Source of the DNA: Sphingobacteriales bacterium TSM_CSS
GTDB lineage: Bacteria; Bacteroidota; Bacteroidia; Chitinophagales; UBA2359
DNA length: 64,000 bases
Reading direction: 5' to 3'
Assembly: GCA_002212985.1 (NCBI GenBank)
Contig: NBMY01000086.1
Coordinates: 1 to 64,000 of the forward strand
Within the stretch, counting starts at the first letter, position 1. The number at the start of each line of letters is the position of its first letter. Made by a program: the position numbers and the translations under genes. Below the pieces are notes generated by a model. That model was not told the origin of the DNA. It ran no database searches and saw nothing but the letters and a program-made list of their open reading frames with translations. This document shows positions 24,820 to 33,822 of the stretch, one piece after another.

Positions 24820-27249
24820 CTACTTTACCCACTGCAAATCAACACGGCGGTCGTAAGAGCTGCTGCCCGGCATGGCGTTACTGTTACCAAAGGCATTGAG
24901 TATCACCTGAGCAGGATTTAAACGGTACCCGTTCAGCAGGCGGTCTTTAACGGCTTCGGCGCGTTTTTCAGACAATTTGCGATTATATTCGGCAGTTCCG
25001 GTGCTATCGGTATAGCCGTTTATGGTAATGCGGGCTTCGGGGTAGCGGCGAATAACGTCAACCACCCTTTCAATTTTAGTTAGTTCGTTGTCTTTGATTA
25101 CCGATGAGTTTACATCAAAAAAGATGCTCACACTGCCCATTTTATCTACCTCGGCAACATAAGCGGCAGATACCGCAGGGCGGGTTGAGGCAGCAGGAAT
25201 ATTGCTTGCCGGTTGCGTTGCCGGTGCAGGAACGGGCACGGGAGCCGGCATGGGAGCCGGCGCAGGCACAGGAACCGGCGGCGGTACAGATGCCTTTTTA
25301 TCTAATTCGGTTACTTTGGCATTGAGCAACTGCAATTGGCGGCGCAGGTCTTCTACCATGCTCAGCAGCGCCTGATTAGCGCCAGCATCGGGTTGGGTTA
25401 CAATAACCGGCGGCTGTGCCGAAGGCTGCGGCACAATGGTAGCAGTAGTTCCGGCAGGCCGCTGTTCCAAGGCAGCCACGCGGTTTCCAAGTTGGTATAG
25501 CTGGTTGCTGAGTGCTTGCAGAGCGGCTTCTAACTGCGGGTTCTGAGTAGGTTGTTGTACAATTACCTGCGGCTGCGTAACGGGTGGCATATAGGCCTGT
25601 TGCTGGTGCGCGGCGGTTTGCGCATTAACGGCAGCGGTAAGCAATGATATTTGTGTTTTGAGCGCTTCCATATCTGCCTGTATCTTTTGGTAGTAGGCAG
25701 CGCCGTTTTCGGGTGCAGCGCCGGCGGGTGCAACTTTTAGGGTTTGTTGTTGCGGCATTTGTACGGGCATTACAGCAGGTAAAGATGGCGGAGACATTGA
25801 ACCGGGGGCGCTTTGCTGCACCGTTTTTGTGGCCGGTGGGGGTATTGAAACCGGTATAAGCGAAGGCTGTTTATCGGCTAACTGTTCTGCTTTCATGCGG
25901 TTAATTTCGTTGCGAAGCTGTTTCAGTTCATCGGTATAGTCAGCCTTAGCGGTTGTATCTTGTTTGGTGGTTGTGCTGTCTGTGTTTGCCGAAACAACAT
26001 ATAAATTTGTAACCGTTTTTTGCAGGGAATCCATGCGGCTGAGCATGGCTTCCTGTTTTTGCAGCATAACCGAATCTTGCAGGCTTTGGCTGGCTGCCAG
26101 TTCTTGTTGCAAGCGAACAAACTCGGCTTGAGCCTGTTTCATTTGCGTTTCTATTTGAATGTTGCTCAGTTGTACCTGTTGCAGCGAATCGAGCAATGCC
26201 TTGGCCTGCCCAACGCCCGAACTGTCGTACGTGGCCACGTACCCCTTTTCAATAACCCGAATGGTGTCATAAACCACCACTGTTTCATTGCCCACCTGCA
26301 CTTCCGAGGGCACAAGCTGAATGCTTTCGGTGCCGGTATTTTTATAATTTTCGGCATAGAAAACCGGTGTAATAAAGGGTTCTTTCTTTCGCCCGAAATT
26401 ATAACGGAGCGATACCGAAGTTACGGCATAGATATCGTTCCAGTCATCATTTTTACCGCGGTTGCCGGTGTATTGCGGGTTTGGTTTGCCTGCAAAAGCC
26501 TGCAACTCATTGCTATAGGTTTCTCTGAAAACCGGGCTGTTGACATCATCAAGGTAATCGCTGAAAGCGTATTTAAGGTCGGTTTGAACATTAATGCTGA
26601 AATGCCCGAACAAACGAAGGCGTAACCCGATACCGGCGTTTACATGCGGTACAAGTGTATTGTAATTTTCAGTGCGTTCGGTTCCGATGTTGGTAATATC
26701 GGTTTCGTAGGTGCCATCGTTCAGGATTGGTATGGTGTAATCGTAATAAGAGCCGTCGCCGTCTTTTAAATCGGCAAACACTTTAAAATTGGTTAATCCT
26801 GCACCGGCAAACAGGTAAGGAGCTATAAAAGCCTTACTTGACAGTATTTTGTCGTTATCGGTTTTAAAAAGGAAAGACAGGTTGCCATCGGTAATTTCTG
26901 AGCGGAAATTGAGTGCGCGCAAAAAATAGGGGTCGGTAATTTCCCGATGTCGGTCATTTGCAGAAATATACCCTCGGTTTCCGCTCAATTGCAGACTGAT
27001 TCCGGGCGTAAGCCGGCGTTCAATAAAGGCGCTGAAAGAAAGGTCGCGGTCTTTATTAAATTGGTAATGATTTTTGAAAGCCTTGCCTACATTATTATCG
27101 GAAAGATCGCCGTAATAACTCATATAACCAACTCCTGCGCCAATCCGCCACCCGAAATCATCATTTTGGGCAACGGCTGTATGGCTGATGCCGCCAAACA
27201 GTAGTAGGAGCAGGGTAAATATAAATGGTAGGGTGAATGTTGTTTTCAT
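24820..27249 (-). CDS. OmpA-family outer-membrane protein
   Basis: This 809-residue envelope protein starts with a signal peptide (about 1-27, ending TAVAQ). Residues 30-290 have the alternating, aromatic-ended strands of an outer-membrane barrel (FGWRIGAGVGYMSYYGDLSD; VTSVSLRYNFGRKKE). A helical stretch (about 345-460) and a Pro/Gln/Ala-rich linker with PAPAPMPAPVPVPAPA follow. The C-terminal OmpA domain (about 705-809: IFFDVNSSVIKDNELTKIE, ITINGYTDSTGTAEYNRKLS) should bind peptidoglycan. The protein probably tethers outer membrane to cell wall across the periplasm. The substrate-free domain order is common in Bacteroidota. Confidence 0.85.
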   Translation of the reverse strand: MKTTFTLPFIFTLLLLLFGGISHTAVAQNDDFGWRIGAGVGYMSYYGDLSDNNVGKAFKNHYQFNKDRDLSFSAFIERRLTPGISLQLSGNRGYISANDRHREITDPYFLRALNFRSEITDGNLSFLFKTDNDKILSSKAFIAPYLFAGAGLTNFKVFADLKDGDGSYYDYTIPILNDGTYETDITNIGTERTENYNTLVPHVNAGIGLRLRLFGHFSINVQTDLKYAFSDYLDDVNSPVFRETYSNELQAFAGKPNPQYTGNRGKNDDWNDIYAVTSVSLRYNFGRKKEPFITPVFYAENYKNTGTESIQLVPSEVQVGNETVVVYDTIRVIEKGYVATYDSSGVGQAKALLDSLQQVQLSNIQIETQMKQAQAEFVRLQQELAASQSLQDSVMLQKQEAMLSRMDSLQKTVTNLYVVSANTDSTTTKQDTTAKADYTDELKQLRNEINRMKAEQLADKQPSLIPVSIPPPATKTVQQSAPGSMSPPSLPAVMPVQMPQQQTLKVAPAGAAPENGAAYYQKIQADMEALKTQISLLTAAVNAQTAAHQQQAYMPPVTQPQVIVQQPTQNPQLEAALQALSNQLYQLGNRVAALEQRPAGTTATIVPQPSAQPPVIVTQPDAGANQALLSMVEDLRRQLQLLNAKVTELDKKASVPPPVPVPAPAPMPAPVPVPAPATQPASNIPAASTRPAVSAAYVAEVDKMGSVSIFFDVNSSVIKDNELTKIERVVDVIRRYPEARITINGYTDSTGTAEYNRKLSEKRAEAVKDRLLNGYRLNPAQVILNAFGNSNAMPGSSSYDRRVDLQWVK

Positions 27250-27326
27250 GGGATAAATACCTGTTTAAGGTTATAAAATAAGGAAAATAACCGCAAATGG
27301 CAGCATAATGCCTGCTGCCGCGTATG

Positions 27327-28511
27327 CTATTTCCCTTTGCTGCCCAAACCAAGCCACAAATTTACCTCTGCACTTACACCAACAAAGGGGCGCACTTTTA
27401 TGTCTTTGATGGCAAAGCCAAACTCATCGCGTTTTTGTTCAATAAATGTAGCGCCGGCATTGATACGAATAAACTGAAACACTTTATAACCCAACCCAAG
27501 GTAATAGGGCCGTCCGAAAATAGGACCTGTAACCTCGTTGCCGTTTTCGTCTTCAAAATTGTTAATAAATGCGCCAAGAGAGATTGAGGTGTTGCTCCAA
27601 AACGGCGATGCCAACGCGGCTCTGCCCAACGGAAAAGATAAACCCACATAAGGTGCGCTGTCATAAGAAAGGTCGTTCAGGTCGCCGTCAAAATACACCC
27701 CACCGTACCCGGCATTAATAGAAAGAATGTTTCGGGTTTTTTCTGTTGGATAGTCGTTCACTTCTTTCCAATCGTACAATACCATTAAATCGGTATTGAG
27801 GTATTGTTCCAGTTCGGTATGAAGGGCTGTTTTCAGTTCGCCAATCAGTTTTTCTGAATAAAGGCGTTTGCTTTCTTTGCGCTGATGTTTCTTTTCACCA
27901 TTGGCAAATATAATATTACCTCTTTTAAGTTTGGCTTTATTGAGTTGTTCAATTTTGTTTTTAATAATGTCAGAAAAGCCCGGAAAGTCAAAATTGATTT
28001 TGTTTTCGTAAAAAATGGTACCTTCCTTAATTAAATCGTTCAAATCGCGCACTATAGCGCCTGCCGGTTTGGCCACGTTCAACCTGCGTCTTTCTACCGA
28101 TATTATACCGTCAACATAAGCATCGAGGGTGCTGTTCATTATTTGTTTCAGGTTTTCCTTTTCGGTTTGGGTGGCTTTTCGATAGTTTTTCAGCACAATA
28201 TCGTATTGATCATCGCCGCGAAGCTTATAGTTAAGCGGCAATTCAAATTTTTCGCCTGTGTTGCTGAAAGAACGTTTCCATGTACCGGTGTACAAAGGCT
28301 TTTTATGCTTGCTTCCGCCTTTAAAAACATCAATGGTTACTAAATCGGTACCGGCCTCTGCCTGTCCGCTAAACATAATAAAACTTTCGGCGGGCAGCGG
28401 GTTACCTTGGTTAAAGTAGTTTTTTTCGTACTCAAAAACCACCATTTCATATTGGGCAAAAGCAGCGCTCGTAATGCCCAACAACAGCAATAGCGCAAAA
28501 AGGTGTTTCAT
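27327..28511 (-). CDS. Putative outer-membrane protein, unknown
   Basis: I start it at MKHLFALLLLLGITSAAFAQ (28511); an upstream in-frame start at 28613 would put 34 residues before a clear signal peptide. The result is 394 residues. The first half of the mature protein is mixed (YEMVVFEYEKNYFNQGNPLP; helical, Lys-rich middle), and the last 130 residues look like transmembrane strands ending on an aromatic strand (NLWLGLGSKGK). I do not recognise the family. It lies 77 bases upstream of the OmpA-family gene on the same strand and may share its transcript. Confidence 0.65.
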   Translation of the reverse strand: MKHLFALLLLLGITSAAFAQYEMVVFEYEKNYFNQGNPLPAESFIMFSGQAEAGTDLVTIDVFKGGSKHKKPLYTGTWKRSFSNTGEKFELPLNYKLRGDDQYDIVLKNYRKATQTEKENLKQIMNSTLDAYVDGIISVERRRLNVAKPAGAIVRDLNDLIKEGTIFYENKINFDFPGFSDIIKNKIEQLNKAKLKRGNIIFANGEKKHQRKESKRLYSEKLIGELKTALHTELEQYLNTDLMVLYDWKEVNDYPTEKTRNILSINAGYGGVYFDGDLNDLSYDSAPYVGLSFPLGRAALASPFWSNTSISLGAFINNFEDENGNEVTGPIFGRPYYLGLGYKVFQFIRINAGATFIEQKRDEFGFAIKDIKVRPFVGVSAEVNLWLGLGSKGK

Positions 28512-28657
28512 TATTGAAATTTGTTTAAAATTTAGGAATTTGTATGAAAAATTGGTCAATCTGACACTTATTTGACGAAAACGACTGCAAAGGTCACGTA
28601 TTTTTTTCATCAAAACAAAATGCAGAAGAAAAAATATTTTTTATTGTTCTTTTATAC

Positions 28658-29527
28658 TTATTTTTTCATCATGGTTGCCAGCATGTCCCATGTAGCATTG
28701 TCTAATGCTTCCAGATAGCTGAACTCACCCGCGCCTTTCAGCCATTCCCCGCCGTCTATGGTTACTACCTCACCATTTACAAATGCCGAGAAATCGGAAA
28801 CAAGATAAGCGGCTAAGTTAGCCAATTCCTGATGGTTGCCTACCCTGCCAACCGGCACTTTCATTTCGGGGCTGAATTTTTTTCGCAACGGTTCCGGAAA
28901 CAACCTGTCCCATGCACCCGGCGTTGGAAATGGCCCGGGTGCTATAGCATTACAGCGTATGCCGTATTTACCCCATTCAACAGCCAGCGAGCGGGTTAGC
29001 GCCAATACACCCGCCTTGCCGCAGGCCGAAGGCACAACATACCCCGAACCCGTCCATGCATAAGTGGTAACAATGCTGAGTATGTTGCCGGGTTGTTTGG
29101 CACCAATCCAGTGTTTTCCGGCTTCCAGTGCGCAATAATAGCTGCCTTTCAAGACAATATCAACCACCGTATCAAATGCCCGTGCCGAGAGGCGTTCTGT
29201 TGGACTGATAAAATTGCCTGCAGCATTGTTTACCAAAACATTCATTTGACCGAAAGCGCCAAGAGTTTGTGCAATCATACTTTCTACCTGCTCATAATTG
29301 CGTACATCACAGGCAACAGCCAAAACCTCGCCACCGGTTTCTGCGCGCAGTTCGGCGGCGGTTTGCTCCAATACATCGGGTTTGCGGCTGCTGATAACCA
29401 CTTTCGCGCCAAGTTGCAGAAAATATCGGGTCATTGATTTACCCAGCCCCGTGCCACCACCGGTAACAACAATAACTTTGTCTTTTAGTGAGCCTTCTCT
29501 TAACATGGGTTCTGTAAAATGCGACAT
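28658..29527 (-). CDS. SDR-family oxidoreductase, 2,4-dienoyl-CoA reductase-like
   Basis: This 289-residue protein, from MSHFTEPMLREGSLKDKVIV (29527), is an NADP(H)-dependent reductase likely helping beta-oxidation of unsaturated fatty acids. TGGGTGLGKS binds the cofactor, NNAAGNFISP is the NNAG motif, and GPFPTPGAWDRLFP is characteristic of the dienoyl-CoA reductase group. The usual YxxxK is SACGK, with Ser in place of Tyr, as in that group. A longer in-frame start at 29596 is rejected because a -7 promoter box lies between. Confidence 0.82.
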   Translation of the reverse strand: MSHFTEPMLREGSLKDKVIVVTGGGTGLGKSMTRYFLQLGAKVVISSRKPDVLEQTAAELRAETGGEVLAVACDVRNYEQVESMIAQTLGAFGQMNVLVNNAAGNFISPTERLSARAFDTVVDIVLKGSYYCALEAGKHWIGAKQPGNILSIVTTYAWTGSGYVVPSACGKAGVLALTRSLAVEWGKYGIRCNAIAPGPFPTPGAWDRLFPEPLRKKFSPEMKVPVGRVGNHQELANLAAYLVSDFSAFVNGEVVTIDGGEWLKGAGEFSYLEALDNATWDMLATMMKK

Positions 29528-29570
29528 AAATTGTTTTTTAAGGTAATTTGTTTTTGCTAAATTGGGCCTC

Positions 29571-29605
29571 CAAAAGTAGGTAAAATTTTTTGCCATTGGG
29601 TCAAA
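29571..29605 (-). promoter_or_regulatory. Promoter of the SDR gene
   Basis: On the minus strand, TACTTTTG (29578-29571) matches TAnnTTTG and TTTG (29605-29602) lies 23 bases upstream. It places transcription start near 29565, ahead of the chosen ATG. Confidence 0.5.
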
Positions 29606-29779
29606 ACTATGGCTTTTGTTTTAAAGGTCTATCTATTTTGCAACCCCCGAATCCTTTTTATTTGGATATGCAACGGCTGTTTTGACACTAGCTTGCAAAA
29701 TTTGGCAAATAATTTGCAGTGTGGTATAGCAGTGCAAAAAACACCAATTTAAGCTAACCACACTACAACCGGGCGCCTT

Positions 29780-32700
29780 ATGAAACTATTTTTCCAGTTA
29801 TCTTTTTTTATTTTGCTGTACTTGGGCAGTTACGCCCAAAACGGAATAAAACTGTACCTCGATAAAGACAAGCAACAGGTAGAAAATCCGGAAAATGCTG
29901 CTTTTTACCGCATTATCAGCTATACCGAAAGCGGTAAACCTTTAGGCATGGTATATGATTATTACCTGTCGGGAAAATTGCAGTTTCAGGGTATGTTGTC
30001 TCAAGTGCAACCCGATAAGTACGAAGGTAACTGTATTTGGTATTATACCAACGGCAACAAACAACGCGAAGCATATTACCTCAACGGACAACCCGCCGCA
30101 CGTATGGCCGAATGGAACGAAGACGGTAAAATTCTGTACGAAGGCACATTCAGAAATGGAAAGCAATGGGGCAGGCATATATTTTGGGATGAAAACGGCA
30201 ATTTCAGTCAGGTGGGCTTTTACCACGATGGTAAGCAGTTTAATATTACCGACTTATTAACCGCCGAACCCGAATCTCCTGCCGATACCCGGCAAACACT
30301 CAGTGTTTTATCGGAGGCTATGGATTACCGGTTTCTTAAAGATGCCGCTGATGCTTTTGCATTTAATAACTTTGGACAAATTATGTTTGAGCAGCGCAAA
30401 TATGCGCAAGCGCTTTGCCTCTATTTTGTAAGCAAGGAAATAAGAGAAGTGCTGGCCGTACCCGCTGCCTTAAAAGAGGTTAACGCTAATATTGCAGCCG
30501 TTTATACCGCTACCGGCGATACTAAAACAGCCGAAATTTATTATAAAAAAGCTGGTGTTTTACCCAATACCGCCAAACCCGAAGCAACCGAAAACGGCAT
30601 GGTAATGAAACCAAATGTAAAAGACCGAAACAAGGTTTTGGCAGCTTATGGAGAATCTATCAACCTCACCGAAGAATTGCTTCGCGAGAAAAAACAAGAG
30701 GCTTCCCAACATACCCTATTGTTAGAGGAAAACACCAAAACCGAAATTGCTGAAACAAAACCCGGGAATAATGTAAACGACATGCCTTCCGCCTTGGGCA
30801 ACACAGCAACAAGTTTTCCCACGGCGGTTGTACTTGCCGAACCGATAGTTACTACTTTGGCACCGGTTGTTGCACCAGATGAACCGATAGTTACTACTTT
30901 GGCACCGGTTGTTGCACCAGATGAACCGATAGTTACTACTTTGGCACCGGCAGTTGCACCAGCTGAACCTGCAGTTACTACTTTGGCACCTACGGTTGCA
31001 CCAGCTGAACCGGCAGTTACTACTTCGGCACCGGTTATTGAGCTTTCCGAACCCACAGTTGCATCTTCCAAACCGGCTGCTGCACCTTCCGCACCGGTTG
31101 TGGAACCCGTTGAAACAACTATTGCCTCGTTACCCCAACCCTCAACAGTAACAATGGCAACACCCCCTGCTCAAAGCAATACTCCGGTAGAAACTACATC
31201 TTCAGACATTGCAACTACGGCTAAAGCTGCTCCAGCCTTGCTGAAAACGGCACCCGTAGCCGCTTCCATACAACTTCCCGGGCAACAACAGCTAATTGCT
31301 GCGTTGGAACAATACTTTACCTCACAAGATAAAACAGCTTTGCTGCAAACGTTGTCGGAGCAAATGGGGGTAAACATAGGCAGCCTGAATTTGCAAGACG
31401 CCAAGGCTATAGGTACTATTATTGACCAAATGCTGGCATCGGGCGCTTATACAGGAGTAACTGCTGCTTTTGATATAAACAGTGCAACGATAAAAAACAA
31501 TAAAAACCCCGAATCGCAGGCTGTCATCTTGCAAGGGTTGGCACAAGCCTATGCAGGGGAGCAACGTTATCCGCAGGCATTGGCTGCTTACGAGCAGACC
31601 GCTAAAATTACCCGCAACAAACCACAATTAGCTGCTGCCAATACTGCTGCACTTACCGGTATGGCACAAGTTTACCGCGCCGGTCAAGACTTTACCCGTG
31701 CTGCCGCCACTTTAGAAGAAATTAAAAGCAACAGTGAAAAAGCCGGTAACGATGCTACACTTGCGCTTGCTCATAATGAGTTGGGAAAAATAGCCTTCGA
31801 CAGCGGCAACTATGATGCTGCCATAGGTCATTTTAAACAGGCGGCAGAATACTACGAGTATGTAGCCAACCGCGCCGCAGTTGCTGCTGCAACAAATGCA
31901 GCCGGTGCTATGCTTACGGTTAAAGGCAGTTATGCCGAAGCACAAAACCAATACAAACAAGCCAAAAGCCTGGCGGAAAGGCTAAAACTGAACAAAGAAA
32001 TTGCAGCCATTAACAACAACACCGGGGTACTGTACCATATGCAGGGCAATTTTTCTGATGCGCTTGCACAATACCGGTTGGCTTTTGATGCATGGACAAA
32101 AGAAAATAACCCCTCTGCCGCATTACCGGCATTGCTCAATATGGCGGTTGTAAATGCCGACATGGGCAATTACCGCGAAGCATACCGCTTATACCAACAG
32201 GTTGAAGAATTGGTGGAGCAGGTTGGCGGAAAACTGCCCGATGAACCGGTGCAACTTAGCATGAAAAAAACCGAAACCGCCCTTTTGCAGGCAACTGACC
32301 TGGCGGTGCAACTCTCTGAACCCGATGTTGCTTTTACCCTTGCTGCCCGGCATAAAAACAACGTTGCTGCCCGCCTTATGCTGCAACCGGGTGCCGAAAC
32401 CGTTTCGGCCGGATTAACACCGGCGCTTAAGGCAGAAGAAATCTATTGGCAACAAAATATTGCCGCTTTACAAAAGCAGGGTTTGCAACCTCAAAATGCA
32501 GGTAAACAACAACAATTACAGGCAACGCTGCAAACCATGCAAACTGGTTTTGGGCAATTTAAAGACAAACTTAAAGTTGCAGCCCCGGGTTATGCACAAC
32601 TCAAATATCCCGATGATTTGGGGATTGAGCAAATTCAACAGGTGCTTGCACCCGATGAAACCTTACTGCAATACGCCGTAACCGAAAAAAAAGTCTATCT

Positions 32701-33781
32701 TTTTGCCATAGCCAAATCGGTTTACCAATGTTTTCCGCTCGAAACTTCGGCTGTATTGGAAACAGAGGTTATGAACCTGTTGCAATTGTTTAACACTGCT
32801 CAAGCCGGCAGCAAAGACAGCAAAAAAACTGAAAAGAAAACGCCTGAAACCTTTGTACAAGCAGCTTCCAAGTTGTATAAGAAACTACTTTCAAAGGCAG
32901 ACGAAAGCGGTTTTACCGCATCCGGCAAATTGATTATTATTCCCGATGCATTTTTGCACACGCTGCCGTTTGGTTTATTGCTGCCCGGCGTTCAGGAAGA
33001 ACAACAGTATAAAGATTACAACTTTTTGACCAAGGCACATGCCATTTGTTATTATCCGTCTGTGCAGGCATTTTACCTGCAAAGAACGGTATCTAACGGC
33101 AATATCTTGCCCGGCGGCGGGCTGCTTGCCGTGGCAAATGCTACTTTGGTAAACGCCAGACCGGCCGCAAATACTCCCAACCCGTCTTACTTTGACATGG
33201 CATCGGATAATTTCTCTTTCTCTGTTCCGGCACTTGAAGCCGACGATATTAAAACGGTAATTGCTCCGTTCGATGCATCGGGCACCTTACTTTTACAGCA
33301 AAATCAGGCATCGGAGGCCAAACTGAAACAGGTAAACTGGCAAAAATACCGATATCTTCATTTGGGCGTTCCGCTATTGCTTAACAGTCGTTATCCGCAG
33401 TTTTCGGGTTTTGCCCTTAGCGGGGCACAAAACGGTGCAGGTTTGCTTAGTCTGTCTAAATTTGCTGCTATGCAACCAAAAGCCGAAATGGTAGTGTTGC
33501 CGTTTTTAGCTGCACAGGAAACTGCTTTGCCCGCCTACACCGGAAACGAGTTGTTTACCCTACAATACAGCTTTATGCAAAACGGCATACCTGCTGCTCT
33601 TATGGCATTGTGGCAACTGCCGGCAAAAGATGCCAACCGCTTTGTTGCTGCCTTTTACCGCAAGCTAAGCGAAGGAAAATCCAAGACAGATGCTTTGCAA
33701 GCCACCCAACAGGAGTTTATACAGGCCGCCGAGACTGAACAGCCCTTCTATTGGGGCGGGTTTGTTTTGTATGGGCAGTAA
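29780..33781 (+). CDS. Secreted TPR protein with degenerate CHAT domain
   Basis: This 1333-residue protein has a signal peptide (about 1-20, SYAQ) and MORN/YwqK-like repeats in residues 50-155 (YLSGKLQFQGML, YTNGNKQREAYYLNGQ, YEGTFRNGKQWGRHIFW). A Pro/Thr/Val-rich low-complexity zone contains five 14-residue repeats (DNA 30839-31048); TPRs fill about 575-820. A CHAT-like domain (about 950-1333) keeps the scaffold (TLLQYAVTEKKVYLFAI, IIPDAFLHTLPFGLL, ALMALWQLPAKDANRFVAAF, YWGGFVLYGQ). The catalytic His segment, normally HLATHG-like, reads LHLGVP, and the Cys segment, normally LSACETG-like, reads LPFLAAQET. The dyad therefore appears lost, pointing to a non-proteolytic binding role. Confidence 0.8.
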   Translation: MKLFFQLSFFILLYLGSYAQNGIKLYLDKDKQQVENPENAAFYRIISYTESGKPLGMVYDYYLSGKLQFQGMLSQVQPDKYEGNCIWYYTNGNKQREAYYLNGQPAARMAEWNEDGKILYEGTFRNGKQWGRHIFWDENGNFSQVGFYHDGKQFNITDLLTAEPESPADTRQTLSVLSEAMDYRFLKDAADAFAFNNFGQIMFEQRKYAQALCLYFVSKEIREVLAVPAALKEVNANIAAVYTATGDTKTAEIYYKKAGVLPNTAKPEATENGMVMKPNVKDRNKVLAAYGESINLTEELLREKKQEASQHTLLLEENTKTEIAETKPGNNVNDMPSALGNTATSFPTAVVLAEPIVTTLAPVVAPDEPIVTTLAPVVAPDEPIVTTLAPAVAPAEPAVTTLAPTVAPAEPAVTTSAPVIELSEPTVASSKPAAAPSAPVVEPVETTIASLPQPSTVTMATPPAQSNTPVETTSSDIATTAKAAPALLKTAPVAASIQLPGQQQLIAALEQYFTSQDKTALLQTLSEQMGVNIGSLNLQDAKAIGTIIDQMLASGAYTGVTAAFDINSATIKNNKNPESQAVILQGLAQAYAGEQRYPQALAAYEQTAKITRNKPQLAAANTAALTGMAQVYRAGQDFTRAAATLEEIKSNSEKAGNDATLALAHNELGKIAFDSGNYDAAIGHFKQAAEYYEYVANRAAVAAATNAAGAMLTVKGSYAEAQNQYKQAKSLAERLKLNKEIAAINNNTGVLYHMQGNFSDALAQYRLAFDAWTKENNPSAALPALLNMAVVNADMGNYREAYRLYQQVEELVEQVGGKLPDEPVQLSMKKTETALLQATDLAVQLSEPDVAFTLAARHKNNVAARLMLQPGAETVSAGLTPALKAEEIYWQQNIAALQKQGLQPQNAGKQQQLQATLQTMQTGFGQFKDKLKVAAPGYAQLKYPDDLGIEQIQQVLAPDETLLQYAVTEKKVYLFAIAKSVYQCFPLETSAVLETEVMNLLQLFNTAQAGSKDSKKTEKKTPETFVQAASKLYKKLLSKADESGFTASGKLIIIPDAFLHTLPFGLLLPGVQEEQQYKDYNFLTKAHAICYYPSVQAFYLQRTVSNGNILPGGGLLAVANATLVNARPAANTPNPSYFDMASDNFSFSVPALEADDIKTVIAPFDASGTLLLQQNQASEAKLKQVNWQKYRYLHLGVPLLLNSRYPQFSGFALSGAQNGAGLLSLSKFAAMQPKAEMVVLPFLAAQETALPAYTGNELFTLQYSFMQNGIPAALMALWQLPAKDANRFVAAFYRKLSEGKSKTDALQATQQEFIQAAETEQPFYWGGFVLYGQ
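30839..31048 (+). repeat. Five 42-base tandem repeats inside the CHAT gene
   Basis: Copies start at 30839, 30881, 30923, 30965 and 31007. The first two are identical, and copies 3-5 diverge progressively. Each codes for 14 residues of the type EPIVTTLAPVVAPD. The length of 42 bases keeps the frame, so copy number could vary without inactivating the gene. Confidence 0.9.
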
Positions 33782-33789
33782 AAAATCAC

Positions 33790-33815
33790 TGCCAAACAGA
33801 TTTTTGGCAAAAATA
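33790..33815. terminator. Weak hairpin between convergent genes
   Basis: TGCCAAA and TTTGGCA pair around a short loop; flanking A and T are modest. Confidence 0.35.
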
Positions 33816-33822
33816 GGTTGCA

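Noticed and set aside
30839..31048. CRISPR-like repeats
   Set aside because: The 42-base units are contiguous without spacers and keep the reading frame of the CHAT gene.
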